This document shows, piece by piece, positions 1-3,997 of a stretch of 5,091 nucleotides of DNA; within the stretch, counting starts at the first letter, position 1; every line of letters begins with the position of its first letter. Made by a program: the position numbers and the translations under genes. The notes beneath the pieces are model-generated. The model saw nothing but the letters and a program-made list of their open reading frames with translations. It made no database searches and had not been told where the DNA came from. This DNA is from Bacteroidota bacterium (lineage in GTDB: Bacteria > Bacteroidota > Bacteroidia > Bacteroidales > VadinHA17): assembly GCA_015222065.1 (NCBI GenBank), contig JADFUQ010000464.1:1-5091 (forward strand), written 5' to 3'.

Positions 1-72
1 CTGGCGGAATTCATTCTGAAGCAGGTGTGCACCGACGAGCATCTACGGAGCTATTTGACAATTGCCTACTGA
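1..72 (+). CDS. Possible 3' tail of an upstream gene (partial)
   Basis: Frame 1 is open from the left edge for 23 codons and stops with TGA at 70-72. The translation begins LAEFILKQVC and ends SYLTIAY, a composition that would suit the end of a real protein. All three frames of the opposite strand are interrupted here. The stretch is richer in G+C than the genes to its right. I do not recognise a family, and 23 codons are too few to prove coding. The gene start would lie outside the window. Confidence 0.3.
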   Translation: MAEFILKQVCTDEHLRSYLTIAY

Positions 73-132
73 ATTCGAGACGTAGCGCCCATTGCTGTTT
101 CGGACACTGGAGCTTATAGGAAAAATCATCCG

Positions 133-150
133 CCATTTAGTTCAAAATGG
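133..150. promoter_or_regulatory. Short inverted repeat upstream of the hydrolase gene
   Basis: CCATTT (133-138) and AAATGG (145-150) are a perfect 6-bp inverted repeat separated by AGTTCA. It lies about 70 bp before the hydrolase start, so an operator or the remains of a terminator for an upstream gene are both possible. There is no T-tract directly after it. The rest of 73-220 is AT-rich leader in which I see no clear promoter; TTGAAT at 166-171 is a weak -35-like candidate without a good partner. Confidence 0.2.
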
Positions 151-220
151 AAAATCAGAATATGCTTGAATTAAAAACTTTCATCAATTTTTATTTAGTT
201 GTTAGTGAGAGGAATAGAAA

Positions 221-1231
221 ATGTCTAAAATGATCATCGGAGTTCATGGTCTGGGCAATAAACCACCGGAACGCTTACTAACAAATTGGTGGGAAAAAGC
301 CATTGCAGACGGATTAAAGCTCATTGGTGAAACAAACTTATCTTTTAAATTTGATATGGTATATTGGGCGGATTTACTGTATCAAAAGCCTTTAGACCCG
401 GATGAAAAAGATCAAAATCACCCCCTTTATTTAGAAGAGATTTATACAACGCCTTTAAAAATCCACTCTAACAAAGTGAGCGACTTTAAAACAAAGATAG
501 CTGATTATATCGAAAGAAAATTAGACAAGGTATTTTTAAACAGTGATTTATCACTTAATTTTTCTTCCATAACCGATAAGATTATTCATCATTATTTTAA
601 AGACCTGGACGCCTATTATTCTAAAATGTGCGCCCGGAATGAGCATCCCTGCCGTTTGATTAAAGATGTTCTCCGTGAACGGTTACTGCTAAAACTGAAG
701 GAACATCAAAAAAAAGATATTCTTCTTATCGCCCACTCCATGGGTTCTATTATTGCCTATGATGTTTTGGTTCAGGCAGATTTACAAATAAAAATAGATG
801 ACTTTATAACCATTGGTTCACCGTTAGGCTTACCGGTAATCATCAATAAAATATTCGCTGAACAACGTAAAAAAATAAGCGGCTTTGAAAAATTAAGAAC
901 GCCTGAATCCATAAAAAAACACTGGTATAATTTCTCTGATGTTGACGATAAAATCGCCCTGGACCATACATTGTCGGATGACTTTCAGCCAAATTCACTG
1001 AACATCAGAGCAATCGATCAATTTGTTTATAATGATTATGAATTGCAGGGGGAAAAAAATCCCCATAAAGCATTCGGATATTTACGTACCCCGGAATTGG
1101 CAAAAGTGGTTCATTTATTTCTAAAGCATGAAAAGAAACCAACGGTATTTAAGCAGGTGATAAATTCGGTAAGTCGTTGGTTTCAAAAACAGAAAAGATT
1201 TTTCTATGATGAAAGGGGATGTTCCGATTGA
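221..1231 (+). CDS. Alpha/beta-hydrolase (serine esterase/lipase-like) protein
   Basis: A complete 336-residue protein. The start is supported by GAGAGG at 207-212, eight bases before the ATG. The N-terminus IIGVHGLGNKPP (residues 5-16) fits a first beta-strand with an oxyanion-hole HG motif. LLIAHSMGSIIAYDVL (168-183) is the nucleophile elbow, with Ser173 as likely catalytic serine in A-H-S-M-G. FITIGSPLGLP (195-205) is the next strand, a pattern seen in PGAP1/DUF676-like lipases. The likely acid is in SDVDDKIA (239-246) and the likely catalytic histidine is His282 in NPHKAFGYL. There is no signal peptide or membrane span, so a cytoplasmic location is expected. The last 25 residues are rich in K, R and F. 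The substrate cannot be told from sequence; lipid or ester hydrolysis is a family-level inference. The gene appears to stand alone, apart from a short overlapping ORF at its 3' end. Confidence 0.85.
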   Translation: MSKMIIGVHGLGNKPPERLLTNWWEKAIADGLKLIGETNLSFKFDMVYWADLLYQKPLDPDEKDQNHPLYLEEIYTTPLKIHSNKVSDFKTKIADYIERKLDKVFLNSDLSLNFSSITDKIIHHYFKDLDAYYSKMCARNEHPCRLIKDVLRERLLLKLKEHQKKDILLIAHSMGSIIAYDVLVQADLQIKIDDFITIGSPLGLPVIINKIFAEQRKKISGFEKLRTPESIKKHWYNFSDVDDKIALDHTLSDDFQPNSLNIRAIDQFVYNDYELQGEKNPHKAFGYLRTPELAKVVHLFLKHEKKPTVFKQVINSVSRWFQKQKRFFYDERGCSD

Positions 1232-1292
1232 TCGCAATGAGTTATGGTATAATGAATTGCCCCGTCCCGAATGGCAGGCTGTTGCAGATTAA
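1206..1292 (+). pseudogene. Possible truncated start of a downstream gene
   Basis: This 28-codon ORF overlaps the last 26 bases of the hydrolase gene in another frame. It starts with two consecutive ATG codons (1206 and 1209) and ends TAA at 1290-1292. The translation, MMKGDVPIDRNELWYNEL followed by PRPEWQAVAD, reads like ordinary protein. Its second part lies inside the inverted-repeat element beginning at 1260. A plausible reading is the start of a translationally coupled gene interrupted by that element. No clear Shine-Dalgarno precedes the ATGs. It could equally be a chance ORF, since 28 codons prove little and I recognise no family. Confidence 0.25.
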
Positions 1293-1434
1293 AATTTTAA
1301 CCGCTAATTACACAAATATACACGAAAAAAATTATTAAATATTTGAATAACCAATTCTCAGCTCTTTAAATTCAGTGTAGATCGGTGTAATTCAGTGGCT
1401 AACTATGAGCAAAAGCCTGATGGTCGGGACGGGG
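1260..1434. repeat. Nested inverted-repeat element, MITE-like, 175 bp
   Basis: The outer arms are 1260-1279 and 1415-1434. CCCCGTCCCGA at the left is matched by TCGGGACGGGG at the right (11/11), and CAGGC inside the left arm by GCCTG inside the right (5/5). Between these matched parts, four bases (ATGG) sit in the same orientation in both arms. The outer arms enclose a second, longer imperfect inverted repeat (1298-1403). No protein is encoded inside. Terminal inverted repeats around a palindromic core resemble a small non-autonomous mobile element, but I see no clear target-site duplication, so mobility is an inference. Confidence 0.5.
1298..1403. repeat. Imperfect palindrome with AATTACAC / GTGTAATT arms
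   Basis: The left arm (about 1298-1327, core CCGCTAATTACACAAATATA) pairs with the right arm (about 1371-1403, core GTGTAATTCAGTGGCTAAC) over roughly three quarters of its length. An AT-rich centre of about 43 bp separates them. Elements of this form, with an AATTACAC arm facing a GTGTAATT arm, recur in intergenic DNA of many FCB-group genomes in my memory. That recall cannot be verified here. Transcribed in either direction it would fold into a long imperfect hairpin. Confidence 0.55.
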
Positions 1435-1464
1435 ATTACGCGCACCTCAAAATTTTTGGGCTTT

Positions 1465-1486
1465 TCCCATAGGGATCACTGTGTGA
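1465..1486. repeat. Two back-to-back mini-hairpins with 3-base loops
   Basis: TCCC-ATA-GGGA (1465-1475) is immediately followed by TCAC-TGT-GTGA (1476-1486). Each has a perfect 4-bp stem and a 3-base loop, with no base between them. They form the left end of a run of dyads that continues to 1643. Function unknown. Confidence 0.45.
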
Positions 1487-1544
1487 AGCCTTAAATTCAT
1501 TTCCGTCTTTCTTTTGGGCTAAAGGCTTTATTCTAAGCAATTGA

Positions 1545-1560
1545 AACCGTTTAAACGGTT
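1545..1560. repeat. 16-bp perfect palindrome AACCGTTTAAACGGTT
   Basis: The two 8-base halves, AACCGTTT and AAACGGTT, are exact reverse complements. It lies 10 bp left of the 44-bp palindrome and belongs to the same run of dyads. It could be a protein-binding site or part of a folded RNA; nothing decides between these. Confidence 0.6.
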
Positions 1561-1570
1561 AAAAATATAT

Positions 1571-1614
1571 TAATCTCATTAACACCGGGATTAATCCCGG
1601 TGTTAATGAGATTA
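1571..1614. repeat. 44-bp perfect palindrome
   Basis: Bases 1571-1592 are the exact reverse complement of 1593-1614 without any spacer; the half-site core is ATTAACACCGGGATT. Symmetry breaks at 1570/1615. On either strand the RNA would form a very stable hairpin. Neither side has a T-tract directly adjacent, so it is not a standard intrinsic terminator. No ORF crosses it. Possible roles are a dispersed REP-like element, a transposase or recombinase target, or a structured RNA. Confidence 0.8.
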
Positions 1615-1627
1615 CACACCACTAAAT

Positions 1628-1643
1628 AGCTGTTTTAACGGCT
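1628..1643. repeat. Near-perfect 16-base dyad AGCTGTTTTAACGGCT
   Basis: AGCTGTT (1628-1634) and AACGGCT (1637-1643) pair over all seven positions if one G-U pair is allowed. The centre is TT. It has the same layout as the 16-bp palindrome at 1545-1560 (C/G-rich ends around a T/A centre) and closes the run of dyads on the right. From 1644 to 1718 I see only a weak 6-bp inverted repeat, GCCTGA/TCAGGC, at 1692-1697 and 1710-1715. Confidence 0.4.
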
Positions 1644-1718
1644 TAAATATAAGTTGTAACTTATTCAATTCCCATGTATCTACGCATATATGCCTGAGGG
1701 CTACGGGGTTCAGGCCAT

Positions 1719-1764
1719 TGAGCCATTCGACAAGCTCAGGGCAGGCTTAACTCAGGATGACGGG
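1719..1764 (+). repeat. TTCGACAAGCTCAGG-type dispersed repeat, copy 1
   Basis: ATTCGACAAGCTCAGG (1725-1740) is followed by a partial echo, CTCAGGATGACGGG (1751-1764). TGAGC (1719-1723) pairs with GCTCA (1734-1738) around a 10-base loop, giving the element its own hairpin. Two related copies lie at 3201-3254 and 3310-3336 in the same orientation. Repeats with this core are widespread in environmental bacterial genomes as far as I know. I assign no function. Confidence 0.6.
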
Positions 1765-1816
1765 TTCTGGGTTCATAGGTTCAATTTTAATATATGGTAT
1801 CTGACATCTGGTATCT
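1762..1816. repeat. Degenerate 7-base tandem repeats
   Basis: Two heptamer runs follow each other. GGGTTCT (1762-1768), GGGTTCA (1769-1775) and a diverged TAGGTTCA (1776-1783) form the first. TGGTATC (1795-1801), TGACATC (1802-1808) and TGGTATC (1809-1815) form the second, with consensus TGRYATC. Such short-period repeats usually arise by slippage. No coding role is visible. Confidence 0.55.
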
Positions 1817-1866
1817 ATTTACTGTTATTATGGAAATAATACTTTTCCTTTTTAAACCTGTTTTAC

Positions 1867-1908
1867 AAAAAAACCCGGCGCAGTTTAAAACATTTAACTA
1901 CACCGGAC
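1867..1908 (-). terminator. Rho-independent terminator downstream of the dockerin lipoprotein gene
   Basis: Read on the minus strand, CCGGTGTAGTT (from 1906 down to 1896) pairs with AACTGCGCCGG (1885 to 1875). Wobble pairs extend the stem outwards, to about 12-13 bp including G-U pairs. The loop is about 10 bases, and a run of seven T (1873-1867) follows the 3' arm. This is the expected form of an intrinsic terminator for transcription coming from 2038. It is homologous to the terminator at 3496-3535, with related flanking sequence as well. Confidence 0.85.
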
Positions 1909-1953
1909 TTTTTGTTTTGTTTATTATTTCAAATTACGTTTATTCTTGTAAAA

Positions 1954-1995
1954 GGTACGGACAACAACTGCCTAAGGCAGTCAAGTATCCGCGCC
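1954..1995 (-). other. Hairpin in the 3' untranslated region of the lipoprotein gene
   Basis: The core ACTGCCT-A-AGGCAGT (1967-1981) is a perfect 7-bp dyad. Around it, on the minus-strand RNA, GGCGCGGAUA (1995-1986) pairs with UGUCCGUACC (1963-1954) with one mismatch and two G-U pairs. The two together make a long interrupted stem between the stop codon at 2038 and the terminator. It could protect the mRNA 3' end or be a second dispersed repeat. It has no T-tract. Confidence 0.45.
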
Positions 1996-2037
1996 GGTTG
2001 GTATTTGATTTCCTCATTAACTTTAAAATAATATTCG

Positions 2038-3150
2038 CTATTCATCATAAAAAATATCAGGGTACTTTTCATCACCCAAGTCAGTAGCGAACCTAAACTG
2101 CTCTTGTACTGTTATAGTCTCGACATATATATTTTCGTAATATTTGTCTCCTATATGCCTAACTTCCATATAATCTAAGTTTGGATTTCCCCTAAAATAA
2201 CTAAGTATGTCTACCCAAAGCTCTTTGTTTTCACCTGTTATAATCAACTCGATCTGAGTTATATCCTGCATGTTGATCATGCCATCATATAATGCATCAG
2301 CATAACGTGTTCGATCACGATATTCTAATATGATCAATTCGGTGTAGGTAACATCCTGCATATTGATCGTCTCGTCCCCGTTTGCGTTCCCGTAAACCCC
2401 AATAATAGGAGCTGATTTTTTCCATATCTCTTCAGGGTTACCATCATCAAAATTTTCTTTTATATAAATCATCCATTTCATGGTAGTTTCAAGTGTTACC
2501 ACCATATAAGTAACCTCTTGTGTTTCTCCATCTACTATCTCAATATCAAAAGGTATTCTATATTTAAGTGTAATAGGTTTTTCCCAATCTGTAATGGCAA
2601 CACTGCAAATATAGTCCACATACTTGGTAGCATTATTTATAAATTCAAAATATACTTTTCCAGTTGACGATAAACCTGCCCCTGCATTTATTTTAATACC
2701 TGCCAAACCTGACTCACTATTTATATTGTCAGGATGAACTTGTGAAGCATAATAATAATATGCATCCGCGTACTGTATATTTTTCTTTATCGTTTGTTGA
2801 GCAACCTCTCTTGCAGTAGGATATCTGTTTGTATATGATGGCTTATCATAATAAGTCTCAATATCAATAACATTATGTTTCTTACCAAACATCGCATACA
2901 TTTCACCAAGGCTATACCAACCACCAATTAGCTTGTTCCAATAATTTTTTATATCCTCTTCATCAAAGCTGCCCATATTATTATAAGTGCATTCCCAAAC
3001 ATTATCCGGTGTATTTTTCCGGAGATTAGAATCACCTATAGTTTTTTTCCCGGGCTGTAGTATGGTTTCCTGTTTTTCGCAGCCAAAATATACTAACATT
3101 GTTATCACTAATAATACCGCGGTTAGTATTGGGTAAATTCTTCTTTTCAT
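2038..3150 (-). CDS. Secreted lipoprotein with dockerin-like double EF-hand domain
   Basis: A complete 370-residue protein. The ATG is preceded by AAGGGG (3165-3160) at nine bases. Residues 1-23 are a signal peptide (KRR, then a hydrophobic stretch) ending YFG-Cys24, an imperfect lipobox, so outer-surface or periplasmic lipid anchoring is likely. Residues about 50-250 are rich in Y, N, D and K with no fold I recognise. Residues 252-308 hold two duplicated calcium-loop motifs, NANGDETINMQD (255-266) and DALYDGMINMQD (285-296). They are 30 residues apart and each is followed by a TxxELII helix, the layout of a type I dockerin. Loop 2 has Leu287 where Asn or Asp is usual, which may weaken binding. 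The wording (YGNANGD, ELIILEYRD, ADALYDG) recalls dockerin repeats of methanogenic and methane-oxidising archaea; this is from memory. Residues 309-370 have no known match. No cohesin is in the window. Partner and function are unknown. Confidence 0.8.
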   Translation of the reverse strand: MKRRIYPILTAVLLVITMLVYFGCEKQETILQPGKKTIGDSNLRKNTPDNVWECTYNNMGSFDEEDIKNYWNKLIGGWYSLGEMYAMFGKKHNVIDIETYYDKPSYTNRYPTAREVAQQTIKKNIQYADAYYYYASQVHPDNINSESGLAGIKINAGAGLSSTGKVYFEFINNATKYVDYICSVAITDWEKPITLKYRIPFDIEIVDGETQEVTYMVVTLETTMKWMIYIKENFDDGNPEEIWKKSAPIIGVYGNANGDETINMQDVTYTELIILEYRDRTRYADALYDGMINMQDITQIELIITGENKELWVDILSYFRGNPNLDYMEVRHIGDKYYENIYVETITVQEQFRFATDLGDEKYPDIFYDE

Positions 3151-3170
3151 GATTGTTTTCCCCTTTATAT

Positions 3171-3198
3171 TTGGTTATTGAATGATTTGGTGATTGAG
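3171..3198. repeat. Degenerate TTGGTTA-type short tandem repeat
   Basis: TTGGTTA (3171-3177), TTGAATGA (3178-3185), TTTGGTGA (3186-3193) and TTGAG (3194-3198) are variants of one 7-8-base unit. The run lies 20 bp upstream of the lipoprotein start codon, just before its ribosome-binding site, and runs directly into the repeat at 3201. Its position means it may be part of the mRNA leader. Confidence 0.4.
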
Positions 3199-3200
3199 CG

Positions 3201-3254
3201 CCCTTCGACCCCGATAAAGCGGGGTTTCGCAAGCTCAACAAGCTCGGGATGACG
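3201..3254 (+). repeat. TTCGACAAGCTCAGG-type repeat, copy 2, with an internal GC hairpin
   Basis: The ends CCCTTCGAC (3201-3209) and AAGCTCGGGATGACG (3240-3254) match copies 1 and 3. The middle holds ACCCC (3208-3212), an 8-base loop, then GGGGT (3221-3225), a hairpin absent from the other copies. AGCTCAACAAGCTCGG (3232-3247) also contains AGCTC twice. This copy appears to be interrupted by a small hairpin and partly duplicated. Confidence 0.55.
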
Positions 3255-3309
3255 TATTGAATAATTTAAAAGATTTATTCCTTTCTGCTTAGAGATTTAT
3301 GTATTAAGG

Positions 3310-3336
3310 CCCTTCGGCAAGCTCAGGACGACGGGG
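3310..3336 (+). repeat. TTCGACAAGCTCAGG-type repeat, copy 3
   Basis: CCCTTCGGCAAGCTCAGG (3310-3327) followed by ACGACGGGG is the shortest and cleanest of the three copies, in the same orientation as the others. It runs straight into the 8-base tandem repeat at 3334. Confidence 0.6.
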
Positions 3337-3365
3337 ATTAAGGGATTAAGGAATTTACAGATTAA
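3334..3365. repeat. 8-base tandem repeat GGGATTAA, four units
   Basis: GGGATTAA (3334-3341) and GGGATTAA (3342-3349) are identical. GGAATTTA (3350-3357) and CAGATTAA (3358-3365) are diverged units in the same phase. No coding role is seen. The remaining DNA from 3255 to 3309 and from 3366 to 3450 is AT-rich, with nothing I can identify. Confidence 0.5.
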
Positions 3366-3451
3366 CTCTTTTCGCTCTTCTTGTTTTTAATCATCCTTTT
3401 TCACTTTTCCCGCTCTACTGTTTTCTATTATTCTCCATCTCATCCGACAAG

Positions 3452-3472
3452 ATTAACAGGATTAACAGGATT
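3452..3472. repeat. ATTAACAGG tandem repeat
   Basis: ATTAACAGG occurs twice head to tail (3452-3460 and 3461-3469), followed by ATT. Short GATTAACAGG-type runs recur between genes in many bacteria, as far as I recall. Here it lies 24 bp beyond the terminator at 3496. Confidence 0.55.
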
Positions 3473-3495
3473 TGTAATATTTTTATCTTTCTTTT

Positions 3496-3535
3496 AAAAA
3501 AAACCCGGCATAGTTTTAAACTTAACTACACCGGG
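3496..3535 (-). terminator. Rho-independent terminator downstream of the T9SS-tail remnant
   Basis: On the minus strand CCCGGTGTAGTT (3535 to 3524) pairs with AACTATGCCGGG (3515 to 3504). All 12 positions pair, two of them as G-U. The loop is 8 bases, and eight T follow (3503-3496). It is 43 bp past the stop at 3578. No terminator is visible between 3990 and 3578, so it is probably also the terminator for the C10 peptidase transcript. Confidence 0.9.
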
Positions 3536-3577
3536 CTTTCTGTTTTATTTATTGTTTTACTGTTAAATAAAAGGCAG

Positions 3578-3997
3578 TTATCTCAGTAATATCATTTTCT
3601 GTATTTTATTATAATCGCCTGCCCTTAAGTGATTTATATACACGCCGCTTGGTACCTGAACGCTGGCTTCATTTAAACCGTCCCAGGTTACGTTATAACT
3701 TCCGGCTTTAATTTGCCCGCTTACAAGAGTACGTACTTTCTGGCCCATCATATTATAAATTACCATATTAACTTCCGAATCTTTTGGCAGTTTATAATTA
3801 ATGGTAGTAACAGGATTAAACGGATTAGGATAGTTATCAGAAAGAGAATATATTTCCGGCAATACAGAAGTTTGTTCGGACATTTGTAATCTACTGCTGC
3901 TGACAGAAAAATCATCTACAGCTATCCAGCCGCCATGATCACCACTACCTGCGTATGTTGTACTTTGATCTTGAAGATATACTCCAAAATTATTTGA
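3578..3997 (-). pseudogene. 3' remnant of a T9SS-secreted protein (sorting domain only)
   Basis: The frame is open from just after a TGA (4000-3998) to the TAA at 3578-3580, giving 139 codons. The first 38 have no start codon and read like the end of an extracellular beta-sandwich domain (FGVYLQDQS, then GGWIAVDDFSV, as in MAM-like folds). The only ATG, at 3883, has no Shine-Dalgarno, and a protein starting there would lack a signal peptide. Counting from that ATG, residues 18-101 are a type A T9SS sorting domain: NYPNPFNPVTTINYKLP, then VIYNMMGQKVRTL, VTWDGLN, PSGVYINHL and KIQKMILLR. A sorting domain alone cannot be exported, so this is most likely the tail of a larger gene whose front was lost. 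It overlaps the C10 peptidase stop by 8 bp in another frame, and the join may mark a recombination point. Assembly error is the alternative. Confidence 0.75.

Noticed and set aside
73..132. End of an insertion sequence next to the left-edge ORF
   Set aside because: I could not find a matching terminal inverted repeat or target duplication in the window.
1571..1614. Intrinsic terminator for the hydrolase gene
   Set aside because: The stem is strong but no T-run follows on the plus strand (ATTACACACC), and it lies about 340 bp past the stop codon.
1465..1643. CRISPR array
   Set aside because: The dyads differ in sequence and spacing; there is no identical direct repeat with regular spacers.
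1794..2087. Plus-strand ORF of 97 codons
   Set aside because: It runs through the minus-strand terminator, the 3' untranslated hairpin and the last codons of the lipoprotein gene, has no ribosome-binding site and begins in a heptamer repeat.
3032..3241. Minus-strand ORF of 69 codons
   Set aside because: It overlaps the start of the lipoprotein gene in another frame, and its first part is translated dispersed repeat.
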